This document shows positions 1-8,632 of a stretch of DNA of 18,645 nt, in pieces. The translations under genes were made by a program, and so were the position numbers. Position 1 is the first letter of the stretch. Every line of letters begins with the position of its first letter. The notes under the pieces are model-generated. The model was given only the letters and a program-made list of their open reading frames with translations, made no database searches and was not told where the DNA came from. The stretch comes from Candidatus Pelagibacter sp. GTDB taxonomy: Bacteria > Pseudomonadota > Alphaproteobacteria > Pelagibacterales > Pelagibacteraceae. The DNA lies in assembly GCA_028225715.1 (NCBI GenBank), contig JAOIXS010000017.1, positions 1-18,645 on the forward strand, given 5' to 3'.

Positions 1-345
1 GATTGAAGAATATTCTTGCCAATTTTTTTCACGTTCTTCATCTTGCTTTGAAAATGTGTAAGGTCTCATACCTGCAAGATTTGCTAATGATTTTACTGCT
101 TCTCCAAATTTCAAATTTTGAGTTTTCATTACAAAATCAAAAATATTTCCATGTTCCGATGTTGCAAAACAATGATAAAATTCCTTCTCATCATTAACTG
201 TAAATGAAGGTGTTTTTTCAGTTTTAAAGGGTGATAAGCCGACAAACTCTTTGCCTCTTTTTTTTAGACTGACAGACTTTGATACAACTGTCGAAACCTT
301 TAAACGAGTTTTAATTTCGTCCAAATACTCTTTTGGGTATTTCAT
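1..345 (-). CDS. dnaG: DNA primase DnaG, N-terminal part (runs off the left edge)
   Basis: Primase makes the RNA primers for replication at the fork together with DnaB helicase. Reverse translation from the ATG at 345-343 gives 115 codons open to base 1. The protein starts MKYPKEYLDEIKTR and carries the CHC2-type block EKTPSFTVNDEKEFYHCF (residues 43-60), followed by HGNIFDFVM and the downstream A-A-L-A-G-M-like helix. This is the zinc-binding domain that leads the family. Only Cys59 of the usual four metal ligands is present: the other positions read Ser38, Lys41 and Thr62. The reading frame is otherwise intact. The start overlaps the yqeY stop as TAATG, so the two genes are probably translationally coupled. 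The RNA polymerase-like (TOPRIM) core lies outside the window. Confidence 0.93.
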   Translation of the reverse strand, partial: MKYPKEYLDEIKTRLKVSTVVSKSVSLKKRGKEFVGLSPFKTEKTPSFTVNDEKEFYHCFATSEHGNIFDFVMKTQNLKFGEAVKSLANLAGMRPYTFSKQDEEREKNWQEYSSI

Positions 346-806
346 TATTTATTTAATAGTTCTTTTAGCAAAGGTCCAGCTTTAGCAAAATCTAGATTGT
401 CAGGGTATGACTTTTTTAATTCACCCATTACTTTACCCATGTCTTTAATTGATGTGGCACCCAATTTACTTATTGTATCTACACATATTTTTTTAGTTTC
501 TTCATCACTTAACTGCTGTGGTAAAAAACTAGATAAAAGATCAAATTCATTTTGCTCAACTTCTAACAAATCCATTCTCTCATTTTTTTTATAGATCTCT
601 ATTGATTCGGTTCTTTGCTTAATCATTTTCTTTAAAAGTTTTTTTATATCATCATCGTCTGTTTCTTTTATGTTGGCTCCAGATCGATTGACAATATCAA
701 GATCTTTTATTCCAGATAAAATTAACCTGTAGGTTGAGATTTCAACCTTATTTTTTGATTTTAGAGAATTTTTATAGTTAGATTCTATTTTTTCTTTCAA
801 TGTCAT
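345..806 (-). CDS. yqeY: GatB/YqeY-domain protein
   Basis: A 153-aa stand-alone YqeY-domain protein, the normal length for this family, which is related to the tail domain of the GatB subunit of the tRNA amidotransferase. Its role is not firmly known; a tRNA-linked function is presumed from the domain. Visible family motifs are FLPQQLSDEE (residues 94-103) and KDMGKVMGELK (121-131). The ATG at 806-804 has no clear Shine-Dalgarno sequence. It precedes dnaG with a one-base TAATG overlap and is divergent from carA. The same order is common in alphaproteobacteria as far as I recall. Confidence 0.9.
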   Translation of the reverse strand: MTLKEKIESNYKNSLKSKNKVEISTYRLILSGIKDLDIVNRSGANIKETDDDDIKKLLKKMIKQRTESIEIYKKNERMDLLEVEQNEFDLLSSFLPQQLSDEETKKICVDTISKLGATSIKDMGKVMGELKKSYPDNLDFAKAGPLLKELLNK

Positions 807-884
807 AATATTTTTTAATCTACTGCAAAGTGAAAATTCTTCAAAAGAAAAATTGTTTTTTTATAATTTTATAATACATCTCTG

Positions 885-913
885 TTGCGATAATTAGGGT
901 TTTATTGTATTAA
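885..913 (+). promoter_or_regulatory. Candidate carA promoter in the yqeY-carA spacer
   Basis: The 128-bp divergent spacer contains TTGCGA (885-890) and TATTAA (908-913) separated by 17 bp, each matching four of six consensus bases. This would give a leader of about 15 nt before the carA TTG. A perfect TATAAT also lies at 870-875, but no -35 sits at a proper distance, so it is a rival with a longer leader. I see no riboswitch-like fold or leader peptide of useful length. For yqeY on the other strand, cttcaa (839-844) and aatcta (817-822) form a weak candidate. Confidence 0.35.
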
Positions 914-934
914 CCTTTAACTCATGAGTTGTAA

Positions 935-2131
935 TTGATCAAAAAAGCAAAAAAGATTAGCTCTAACAAAATCTCACAGATTCACACAGGCGTTTTAGTT
1001 CTTGAAAATAAAACTATCTTTAAAGGAGTTGGTATTGGCTATCAAGGAACGGCGACAGGTGAAGTATGTTTCAATACTTCTCTAACTGGTTATCAAGAAA
1101 TTATTTCAGACCCCTCTTACGCTGGGCAAATTATCAATTTCACCTTTCCTCACGTTGGTAACGTTGGAACTAATAAAGAAGATTTAGAGTCTGATAAAGT
1201 TTGGACCAAAGGTGTAATTTTTAACTCTGAAATAACAAGTCCTTCTAACTATAGATCTTTAGCTAATTTAGACCTGTGGTTAAAAAAAAATAAAATTGTT
1301 GGGATCACTGGTTTAGATACTAGAGGTTTAACTAATCATATTAGAGATAAAGGAGCCCCTAAAGGTACTATTTCTTTTTCTAGTAAAGGAAATTTCAATA
1401 TTAGTAAATTAGCAAATATCACAGCGAATTGGAGTGGATTAAATAATTTAGATTTAGCAGAACAAGTAACTACTAAAAAAAATTATATTTGGTCAGGTTT
1501 TAAAACTTGGAAAAAAGAAACTGGTTATTTAAAAAATAAAAAAAATTCATTACATGTTGTTGCAATTGACTATGGGGTTAAGAAAAATATTCTAAGATAT
1601 TTCTCAGATCTTAATTGTAAAGTAACAGTGGTTTCGTGCAAAACGAGTGCAAAAGACATACTTAAATTAAAGCCAAATGGGATCTTTTTATCTAATGGCC
1701 CTGGTGACCCTGCAGCAACTGGTAAATATGCAATTGAAATCATTAAAGAATTAATCAAAAATAATTTACCTATTTTTGGTATTTGTCTTGGTCATCAAAT
1801 TCTAGCTCTAACACTAGGTGCAAAAACTAAAAAAATGAAACTAGGTCATAGAGGTGCTAACCATCCAGTTAAAAATTTAATTAAAGACAATGTTGAAATC
1901 ACTAGTCAAAACCATGGCTTTGAAATTGTAAGAGCATCATTGCCAAAAAATATTGAAGTCACTCACAAATCTTTATTTGATAATTGTATTGAAGGAATTA
2001 GATTAAAAAATAAACCTGTTTTTTCTGTTCAATATCACCCTGAATCAAATCCAGGACCGCAAGATAGTGTTTACTTATTTGAAGAATTTATTAACAACAT
2101 AAAAAAAAATGCCAAAAAGAAAAGATCTTAA
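935..2131 (+). CDS. carA: Carbamoyl-phosphate synthase small (glutaminase) subunit
   Basis: CarA hydrolyses glutamine and channels ammonia to CarB for carbamoyl phosphate, feeding pyrimidine and arginine synthesis. The 398-aa protein has the CarA-specific N-terminal domain ([16 protein letters not shown], residues 41-56) and a class I glutaminase domain with NGPGDP (254-259), nucleophile Cys284 in FGICLGHQ, and His368/Glu370 in QYHPES. The start is TTG at 935: an in-frame TAA directly precedes it at 932-934 and no ATG lies between it and the conserved domain. No good ribosome site is visible. The 3' end overlaps carB by 23 bp, so the subunits are made from one message. Confidence 0.96.
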   Translation: MIKKAKKISSNKISQIHTGVLVLENKTIFKGVGIGYQGTATGEVCFNTSLTGYQEIISDPSYAGQIINFTFPHVGNVGTNKEDLESDKVWTKGVIFNSEITSPSNYRSLANLDLWLKKNKIVGITGLDTRGLTNHIRDKGAPKGTISFSSKGNFNISKLANITANWSGLNNLDLAEQVTTKKNYIWSGFKTWKKETGYLKNKKNSLHVVAIDYGVKKNILRYFSDLNCKVTVVSCKTSAKDILKLKPNGIFLSNGPGDPAATGKYAIEIIKELIKNNLPIFGICLGHQILALTLGAKTKKMKLGHRGANHPVKNLIKDNVEITSQNHGFEIVRASLPKNIEVTHKSLFDNCIEGIRLKNKPVFSVQYHPESNPGPQDSVYLFEEFINNIKKNAKKKRS

Positions 2132-5100
2132 AACTATATTAGTTGTTGGTGCTGGACCCATTATCATAGGTCAAGCTTGTGAGTTTGACTACTCAGGGAC
2201 ACAAGCCTGTAAAGCCCTTAAAGATGAAGGTTATAAAGTTATTTTAATTAACTCTAACCCAGCAACGATCATGACAGATCCTGGTGTTGCAGATAAAACT
2301 TATATTGAGCCAATAACGTTAGAGGTATTAGAAAAAATTCTAAAAAAAGAAAAACCAGATGCAATTTTACCAACAATGGGTGGCCAAACTGCTTTGAATT
2401 TAGCAATGGAAGCAGAGAAAAAGGGAATTCTTAAAAAATATAAGATTGAGTTAATTGGAGCTAATTCTAAAGCGATCTCTAATGCAGAGGACAGAAAAAA
2501 ATTCAGAAAAAACATGTTAGGTATTGGTTTGGACTTACCAAAATCTAAAGTGGTATCTCATATTAGAGATGCTTCAAAAGCTTTAAAACAAATTGGGTTG
2601 CCTGCAATCATTAGACCTGCTTTTACTTTGGGTGGTTTGGGTGGAGGAATTGCTAAAACTGAAAAAGAATATCTTAAAATAGTTAAAGATGGATTGCACG
2701 AATCCCCTGTTAACCAAATTTTAATTGAAGAATGTCTTGAGGGTTGGAAAGAATTTGAAATGGAAGTTGTCAGAGATAAAAAAGACAACTGTATTATTAT
2801 TTGTTCTATTGAAAACATTGATCCAATGGGAATTCACACAGGAGATTCGATTACCGTTGCGCCCGCTCTAACACTCACAGATAAAGAATATCAAGTTATG
2901 AGAAATGCCTCAATTGCTTGTCTTAGAAAAATTGGAGTAGAAACAGGTGGATCAAATGTTCAATTTGCAATCAATCCTAAAGATGGCAGAATGGTTATTA
3001 TTGAAATGAACCCAAGAGTTTCTAGATCTTCGGCTCTTGCATCTAAAGCAACTGGATTTCCAATTGCAAAAGTTGCAGCAAAACTAGCAGTTGGTTACAC
3101 CCTTGATGAATTAAAAAATGAAATTACTAAAACAACACCTGCTTCTTTTGAACCTAGTATTGATTATGTAGTAACTAAAATACCAAGATTTACCTTTGAA
3201 AAATTCTCTACTTCTGAGGTGGTTCTTGGAACATCTATGAAGTCAGTTGGTGAAGCAATGGCAATTGGGAGAAACTTTAAAGAATCTCTTCAAAAAGCAT
3301 TGGTTTCTCTTGAAATTGGCTTTTCAGGCTTAGATCGTATTTTTCCATTAAACAAAAAACAAATTGAAAAAGAATTAAAAAAAAATATTCCAAACAGAAT
3401 GTTATTAGCTGCTGAAGCGTTTAGAAAAAAAATAAATCTTAAAAGAATTCACCAACTTTGCAAAATAGACCCTTGGTTTTTACAGCAAATTAAAGAAATT
3501 GTTGATGAAGAAAATAAAATACAAAAAAAAGGTCTTCCTAAAGACTATAATGAGTTTAACAGAATTAAATCAATAGGTTTTTCTGATAAAAAATTATCTG
3601 AAATCACTAAAATTCCTGAAGACCTTGTTAGAAAAAAAAGAACTGCTTTAAAAGTATTACCCGTTTACAAAAAAGTAGATACCTGTGCTGCTGAATTTAA
3701 ATCATTCACTCCTTATATGTATTCAACATACCAAAGAAACTATGCTTTAAACTCAGAGTGTGAAGCAGAACCTTCTTCAAGAAAAAAAATTATAATCTTA
3801 GGTGGGGGACCAAACCGTATAGGCCAAGGTATTGAGTTTGATTATTGTTGTTGCCAAGCAAGTTATGCTCTTAAAGATAGTGGTTTTGAAACTATAATGA
3901 TTAACTGTAATCCAGAGACGGTTTCAACAGACTACGATACAAGTGACCGACTTTATTTTGAACCTCTTAAAGAAGAGTATGTTTATAATATTATTAAAAA
4001 GGAACAGCAAAAAGGAAACCTTGTGGGGATCATCGCTCAGTTTGGTGGGCAAACTCCTATAAGACTTGCAAAGTTTTTACATGATAACAAACTTCCAATT
4101 TTAGGTACGCAGTACACCTCAATAGATTTAGCTGAAGATAGAGATAGATTTAGAAAATTACTTGATAGATTAAAATTAAAACAAGCAGAAAGTGGTATTG
4201 CTAAAACTTACAAACAAGCCATTCAGATTGCTGAAAAAATTGGACTACCTTTAATGGTTAGACCTTCTTATGTCTTGGGTGGAAGAGCAATGGAAATTGT
4301 TCATGAAAAAAGCCAATTAAAAAACTTTGTAGAAGAAGCATTTAAAGCTGCAGAAGATAATCCGATATTAATAGATAAGTTTATAAGTCATGCGATGGAA
4401 GTTGATGTTGATGCGATATCTGATGGTAAGCAAGTGTTTGTTGCGGGTATCATGCAGCATATTGAAGAAGCAGGTATTCACTCAGGGGATTCTGCTTGTT
4501 GTCTTCCTCCTGTATCTATTAAACCTAAACTAATTTCTGAAATAGAAATTCAAACTAAAAAATTAGCCTTAGCATTAAATGTTAAAGGTTTTATGAACAT
4601 TCAATTTGCCATTAAGAATGATGAAATTTATGTAATTGAAGTTAATCCAAGAGCAAGTAGAACGGTTCCTTTTGTATCTAAAGCAAAAGGTCTTCCTCTT
4701 GCTAAAATTGCATCACGTGTAATGGCTGGTGAAAAATTATCAAAATTTAATTTAAAAGGTAAAAACAAAAACCTATTTGCAGTTAAAGAGGCTGTATTTC
4801 CTTTTAATAAATTCCCAAATAGTGATCTATTGTTAGGACCTGAGATGAAATCAACAGGTGAAGTTATGGGATTTGATAAAGACTTTGGTATGGCTTACGC
4901 AAAAAGCCAAATTGCTGCATCAAATTCATTGCCCACTAAAGGTCTAGCATTTATCTCTCTAAAAGATGGTCATAAAGATGAAGGCGTAGATCTTGCAAAA
5001 CAATTAATAAAATTAAATTTCACTTTATGTGCTACAGGTGGAACTGCTGAGTACATTCGTAAACATGGAATAAAGTGTAAAACAATAAACAAGGTAAGCG

Positions 5101-5333
5101 GAGGCTCACCTCACATTGTTGATGTACTAAATTCTAAAAAAATTGCACTTGTAATTAATACAGGTGGTGGAAATAGTGAGCATCGTCTTCATGATGCAAT
5201 GGCCTTAAGAAGAGCAACCCTAGGGAATAAAGTTCCTTACTGTACAAACATGTCTACCGCTCAAGCTTGCTTAATGGGGATTAGATCTTTAAAGACAAAA
5301 GAGATCACAGTTACAGCGCTTCAAGACATTTAA
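2109..5333 (+). CDS. carB: Carbamoyl-phosphate synthase large subunit
   Basis: CarB uses two ATP, bicarbonate and ammonia from CarA to make carbamoyl phosphate. At 1074 aa it is full length (E. coli about 1073). The duplicated architecture is clear. The first half opens with a [17 protein letters not shown] motif and has the ATP-grasp segment [12 protein letters not shown] near residue 168. The second half restarts with [15 protein letters not shown] near 565 and has [12 protein letters not shown] near 717. The last about 135 residues form the MGS-like regulatory domain with TGGTAEY, which in relatives binds UMP, IMP or ornithine-type effectors. Start is the ATG inside the end of carA; the MOSC gene follows after 2 bp. 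Confidence 0.98.
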   Translation: MPKRKDLKTILVVGAGPIIIGQACEFDYSGTQACKALKDEGYKVILINSNPATIMTDPGVADKTYIEPITLEVLEKILKKEKPDAILPTMGGQTALNLAMEAEKKGILKKYKIELIGANSKAISNAEDRKKFRKNMLGIGLDLPKSKVVSHIRDASKALKQIGLPAIIRPAFTLGGLGGGIAKTEKEYLKIVKDGLHESPVNQILIEECLEGWKEFEMEVVRDKKDNCIIICSIENIDPMGIHTGDSITVAPALTLTDKEYQVMRNASIACLRKIGVETGGSNVQFAINPKDGRMVIIEMNPRVSRSSALASKATGFPIAKVAAKLAVGYTLDELKNEITKTTPASFEPSIDYVVTKIPRFTFEKFSTSEVVLGTSMKSVGEAMAIGRNFKESLQKALVSLEIGFSGLDRIFPLNKKQIEKELKKNIPNRMLLAAEAFRKKINLKRIHQLCKIDPWFLQQIKEIVDEENKIQKKGLPKDYNEFNRIKSIGFSDKKLSEITKIPEDLVRKKRTALKVLPVYKKVDTCAAEFKSFTPYMYSTYQRNYALNSECEAEPSSRKKIIILGGGPNRIGQGIEFDYCCCQASYALKDSGFETIMINCNPETVSTDYDTSDRLYFEPLKEEYVYNIIKKEQQKGNLVGIIAQFGGQTPIRLAKFLHDNKLPILGTQYTSIDLAEDRDRFRKLLDRLKLKQAESGIAKTYKQAIQIAEKIGLPLMVRPSYVLGGRAMEIVHEKSQLKNFVEEAFKAAEDNPILIDKFISHAMEVDVDAISDGKQVFVAGIMQHIEEAGIHSGDSACCLPPVSIKPKLISEIEIQTKKLALALNVKGFMNIQFAIKNDEIYVIEVNPRASRTVPFVSKAKGLPLAKIASRVMAGEKLSKFNLKGKNKNLFAVKEAVFPFNKFPNSDLLLGPEMKSTGEVMGFDKDFGMAYAKSQIAASNSLPTKGLAFISLKDGHKDEGVDLAKQLIKLNFTLCATGGTAEYIRKHGIKCKTINKVSGGSPHIVDVLNSKKIALVINTGGGNSEHRLHDAMALRRATLGNKVPYCTNMSTAQACLMGIRSLKTKEITVTALQDI

Positions 5334-5335
5334 AG

Positions 5336-5779
5336 ATGTCAAAAATTATTAAAATTGGGATTACAGAATTTAACAACAAAGAAATTGTTGAAGTTAACAC
5401 GATTGATCTTGTTGCTGGTAAGGGAATAATTGGCGACAGACATTTTAAAGATTATAATGATCCTTATAACCACCTATCAATTATAGAGAGTGAAAATATT
5501 GATGAATATAACAAAAAATATAATTTAGATATTCCTTACTTAGATTTTAGACGAAACATAGTCACAAAAGGAATTAGGTTAAATAATTTAATTGAAAAAA
5601 AATTAATGATTGGAAATGTAAATTTAGAAGTGATTGATTTATGTAGACCGTGTCGTCATCTTTCAGAAAAATTAGAAAAAGATAATATTATTAAAGAATT
5701 TTTAAGAAAAGGTGGAATTAGATGTGAGATCTTAAATGATGGAAAAATTTCTACAGCCGATCAGATAAATATAATTTAA
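5336..5779 (+). CDS. Small stand-alone MOSC-domain protein
   Basis: A 147-aa protein with the MOSC (molybdenum cofactor sulfurase C-terminal) fold signature: GDRHFKDY (33-40), FRRNIVTKGIRLN (71-83), the conserved cysteine in DLCRPCRHL (Cys106, with Cys103 nearby), and RKGGIRCEILNDGKI (124-138). Stand-alone MOSC proteins such as YiiM are thought to bind sulfur or reduce N-hydroxylated compounds with molybdenum cofactor; which of these applies here cannot be told from sequence. It begins 2 bp after the carB stop, so it is co-transcribed with carAB, although no biochemical link to carbamoyl phosphate is known to me. Its stop overlaps the stop of the convergent ATP-grasp gene. Confidence 0.85.
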   Translation: MSKIIKIGITEFNNKEIVEVNTIDLVAGKGIIGDRHFKDYNDPYNHLSIIESENIDEYNKKYNLDIPYLDFRRNIVTKGIRLNNLIEKKLMIGNVNLEVIDLCRPCRHLSEKLEKDNIIKEFLRKGGIRCEILNDGKISTADQINII

Positions 5780-6831
5780 TGTGAAGATAAACCCGTGTTC
5801 GCTATGCTAAAAATCATATCCTCATAACTCATATCAAGATTTAATACACACGATCTATAAAAATAACCTTTTCGAAGGCCAGGCATTAAATTTGCTTCTA
5901 TAAAATGAGGAACCCCTAAGTGATCCATTTTAATATCTATTCTACCTAAAGATTTTCCACCTAAAGCTTTGAACGAATCTTTTGCAAGTTTTGAAAGTTT
6001 GTCAAAAACTACAACATCAGAAACAAGAATTACACTCTCTTCATCATTTTTTTTAACATTAAAATCAAGAATACAATGACCGTCTACATTTTCTTTTACA
6101 ATAATTTCAATTGGCATAGCTCTTAAAGTTCCATCAATGCTATCTTCAAAAATACCAACGCTATATTCTTTTCCTGCTAAATATGTTTCAACTAAAGAAG
6201 GTGAGTTTTGTTTTGTTTTAATATCTAATACTTTTGAGGTAAAATCTTCAAAATTAAATACAATTGAATTTCTGTCTACCCCTCTACTGTCTCCACCGGT
6301 TACTGGTTTTATAAAAAGAGGATATCTTATTGGTATTGAAGATTCTTTTAAATATTCACCAGGGTTTGTTATAAAAAAATCTGCAGTCCTAATATTGTTT
6401 TTTTGCATAATCTTCTTTGCTCTATTTTTATCACTTTCATTATCAAGAGCTGCTTTACTTGAGGCAATATATGGAATTTTAAACATTTCTAAATAATCAT
6501 TTAGCCAAATATTTCTATTATTAAAAAAGAAGTACTTAACGCCAGAGAATACTAAATCAGGCTTTCTTTTAACCAACGCTTCAAGATCTTCTTCAGAATT
6601 AATTTCAGTGATTGAAACATTTTTATATCGTTTAGATAAAATCCTTAGAACATTTTTTTTTTCTATAATAATTCCAACGTTATCTTGATGTGAATTTACC
6701 TCTCCAAAGTTAGGGACTACAACTATTTCTATCGACTTATTGATTTTTATTGGAATAATATTATTTTTTTTTAAAGGTAAAATATTACCTATTTCTGGAA
6801 TTCCTTGTTTGGCTATATCTTTTATAATCAT
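5776..6831 (-). CDS. D-alanine-D-alanine ligase-like ATP-grasp enzyme
   Basis: A predicted ATP-grasp ligase of about 351 aa. The segment YPLFIKPVTGGDSRGV (residues 170-185 from the chosen start) holds the ATP-binding Lys and flexible loop. LGRIDIKMD and FIEANLMPGL near the end hold the Mg-binding Asp, Glu and Asn of the D-Ala-D-Ala ligase type. The first about 100 residues have no motif I recognise. An upstream TTG at 6858 would add nine residues, but the ATG at 6831-6829 has GGA six bases upstream and starts a more plausible N-terminus, so I prefer it. It stands alone, convergent with the car operon. Because it is not beside mur or fts genes, it may be a paralogue joining other amino acids rather than the cell-wall enzyme; the substrate is unknown. 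Confidence 0.8.
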   Translation of the reverse strand: MIIKDIAKQGIPEIGNILPLKKNNIIPIKINKSIEIVVVPNFGEVNSHQDNVGIIIEKKNVLRILSKRYKNVSITEINSEEDLEALVKRKPDLVFSGVKYFFFNNRNIWLNDYLEMFKIPYIASSKAALDNESDKNRAKKIMQKNNIRTADFFITNPGEYLKESSIPIRYPLFIKPVTGGDSRGVDRNSIVFNFEDFTSKVLDIKTKQNSPSLVETYLAGKEYSVGIFEDSIDGTLRAMPIEIIVKENVDGHCILDFNVKKNDEESVILVSDVVVFDKLSKLAKDSFKALGGKSLGRIDIKMDHLGVPHFIEANLMPGLRKGYFYRSCVLNLDMSYEDMIFSIANTGLSSH

Positions 6832-6948
6832 AATAAATCCAACACATAACCCACGCAAAAAAGCATGAATGATGCACTCTTCTAATAAAGTTGTTTTCTA
6901 AAAAATTGTTGCCTAATTAATGAAGTGTAAAATTATCTGGCAATATCT

Positions 6949-6976
6949 AAAAAAACTAAGTGTACGCCCTTTAGTT
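6949..6976 (-). terminator. Candidate Rho-independent terminator of the ELM1-oxygenase operon
   Basis: Read on the minus strand, AACTAA (6976-6971), an 11-nt loop containing GGGCG, and TTAGTT (6959-6954) form a 6-bp stem that runs straight into five more T residues. It lies 32 bp downstream of the stop codon of the gene at 7009, the right place to end that transcript. The stem is short and AT-rich, so strength is uncertain. The rest of the roughly 180-bp gap (6832-7008) shows only AT-rich DNA and no clear promoter for the ATP-grasp gene. Confidence 0.4.
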
Positions 6977-7008
6977 GTTGATAGATACAAGTCTTTATAA
7001 TTTTAATG

Positions 7009-7671
7009 TTACTCAACTTTCCAATCTGTAGGAAAGGTTACGTAATTTACCTGTAAACATCGTCTTTCTTTGATAATCGCTTTTTTTTCCATACCATGCC
7101 AAGTATTTGGCCCACTTGAGAATAGATAACCATAGTTATTTTTATAAGGAACTGTCTTAACTTTTTCTAATTTTTCATTATAAAAATCAGTACCTAAACT
7201 CTCAGACTCGTTGGCATTATTGATAAATATTAAACCAGATAATAATTTTTCTTTAATATCACAGTGGGGTTTTAGCCAAAAACCCTCTCTATCACAAATA
7301 ACCTCAACTCTAACATATGAATTAGATAAATCTTTTCCAATCATCTTAGAAATAGCTTCATGTGTTTTTTTGGATTGTAACTCATTAATAAATTTAATTA
7401 AATTTGGATATTCACTCGCATTATCTTTAGTAATGAAGCACCTAAATTTAATTGCCTGTCCACCAGATGCAATACCTTCTCTAAATTCTGCTGCACCACC
7501 ATCAATAGCTCTTGTTCCATCATAAGTTAAATTGTTTTTACTAACATCTGGAATATCAGCTTTGATAATTTCCTCAATTGACCCTTTAGTTAAAGCATCA
7601 TTATACTCCCAATGTTTAAAAGGATCACTATGCTCCTTAGAGTTATTTAAAATTGAATTAAGAAAAGTCAT
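7009..7671 (-). CDS. Putative 2-oxoglutarate/Fe(II)-dependent oxygenase
   Basis: A 220-aa protein with a double-stranded beta-helix oxygenase pattern. The metal triad would be His136-Cys-Asp138 (FWLKPHCDIKEK) and His192 (GPNTWHGMEK), with Arg203 or Arg204 placed to bind 2-oxoglutarate. FSSGPNTWHG resembles the distal histidine strand of prolyl-hydroxylase-like enzymes. Such enzymes hydroxylate or otherwise oxidise proteins, lipids or small molecules using O2 and 2-oxoglutarate; the substrate here is unknown. The ATG lies inside the end of the ELM1-family gene (14-bp overlap), so it is the second gene of that operon. No signal peptide or membrane segment is visible. The family call rests on motif spacing, not a close match. 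Confidence 0.6.
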   Translation of the reverse strand: MTFLNSILNNSKEHSDPFKHWEYNDALTKGSIEEIIKADIPDVSKNNLTYDGTRAIDGGAAEFREGIASGGQAIKFRCFITKDNASEYPNLIKFINELQSKKTHEAISKMIGKDLSNSYVRVEVICDREGFWLKPHCDIKEKLLSGLIFINNANESESLGTDFYNEKLEKVKTVPYKNNYGYLFSSGPNTWHGMEKKAIIKERRCLQVNYVTFPTDWKVE

Positions 7672-8611
7672 GTTGTTTTATTTTCTCACTTATTTGTTCA
7701 GCTATTTTACTAGTTTCATTTAATTTAGTATAAGTCCAGCTTTCAACAGAATTATTTAATTCTTTTATTATATTTAGGGACTCAAACAAATTAAAAAAAC
7801 TTTTAAATCTTTGATTATTTTTAATTGCTGGCATTTGAGCTACATAAATTGGTTTTCCAGTAATTGCAGCTTCTGAAATCATTGAAGTAGAATCACAAGT
7901 AACAACAATATGATCAGATATTTTTAATGAAGAAAGATAAGCTTTTTTATCAACATTGGGTATTATGATTTGATCTTTATCAAAATAATTCTTAGCTTTT
8001 TCTATTATATTCTGAGGAGTTCTCATTGAGGGAATAATAATTACTTGATAGTTATTTTTTAAGAAATTTTGCTCAATCTTTGAAAAAATACCATCTATGA
8101 CTCGATTATTATAATCGTAATATCTAGTTGGTCCTCCTAATATTAAGGTAACAATTTTCTTTTGACTATTAATTCTAGATTTTAAATAATTTTCATTCTG
8201 GTCCAACTCATCATTAGTTAAATAATGAACCGCCCCTTTACTTGTTAGTACGTTATTGCCCTTTAAACCGTCGTGTTCGGGTGCAACCACAAAATCAAAA
8301 TTATCTAATGACACTTTAGGTTCTTGAATGTGAATATTTATGATTTTATTTTTAAATTTTTTCTTTAAATATATTGATGGTATTACACTTTTTCTTCCAC
8401 AAGAAACAACAACATCAAACTGGCTATCAATTTTATTTTTAAAAACAAAATCTTGCACAGGTGTTACTTTGGGTGGAAATAATTTCCAAAAATTATTAAT
8501 TTCAATCTTCTCGTGTATAAAATCTAAATCTAAAGCCTTAGCTAATCCTTCAACTTGGCTAATCATGCCGTGCATGCCCTCAGTTAATAATAACCCTTTT
8601 AATTTTGTCAT
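7658..8611 (-). CDS. ELM1/GtrOC1-family protein (glycosyltransferase-like fold)
   Basis: A 317-aa protein matching my recollection of the bacterial 'mitochondrial fission ELM1' family (formerly DUF1022), widespread in alphaproteobacteria and also found in plants. Supporting segments are VVSCGRKSVIPSIYL (68-82), IHIQEPKVSLDNFDFVVAPEHD (93-114, in two adjacent motifs), LILGGP (156-161) and VTCDSTSMISEAAITGKPIYV near 237-257. The last resembles the donor-binding region of GT-B glycosyltransferases, so a role in surface glycan synthesis is possible but unproven. AAGGA lies just upstream of the ATG. It is the first gene of a two-gene operon with the oxygenase and is divergent from trxB with a gap of only 21 bp. 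Confidence 0.75.
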   Translation of the reverse strand: MTKLKGLLLTEGMHGMISQVEGLAKALDLDFIHEKIEINNFWKLFPPKVTPVQDFVFKNKIDSQFDVVVSCGRKSVIPSIYLKKKFKNKIINIHIQEPKVSLDNFDFVVAPEHDGLKGNNVLTSKGAVHYLTNDELDQNENYLKSRINSQKKIVTLILGGPTRYYDYNNRVIDGIFSKIEQNFLKNNYQVIIIPSMRTPQNIIEKAKNYFDKDQIIIPNVDKKAYLSSLKISDHIVVTCDSTSMISEAAITGKPIYVAQMPAIKNNQRFKSFFNLFESLNIIKELNNSVESWTYTKLNETSKIAEQISEKIKQHDFS

Positions 8612-8620
8612 TTATCCTTA

Positions 8621-8626
8621 TATAAC
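8621..8626 (+). promoter_or_regulatory. Candidate -10 element of trxB implying a leaderless message
   Basis: TATAAC (five of six matches to TATAAT) ends seven bases before the trxB ATG at 8633, so transcription would start at or next to the A of the start codon. The stretch before the ATG (cttctgc) is pyrimidine-rich with no Shine-Dalgarno sequence, which fits leaderless translation. No strong -35 sits 16-18 bp upstream; that position lies in the first codons of the divergent ELM1-family gene. Confidence 0.35.
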
Positions 8627-8632
8627 TTCTGC

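Noticed and set aside
6829..6858. TTG start at 6858 for the ATP-grasp gene
   Set aside because: The nine added residues look unstructured and the TTG lies in a T-run; ATG 6831 has a GGA ribosome-like site.
6857..6875. GCAT-loop-ATGC hairpin followed by six T residues on the minus strand, resembling an attenuator ahead of the ATP-grasp gene
   Set aside because: Only four base pairs, with a T-T mismatch at the base of the stem; too weak to call.
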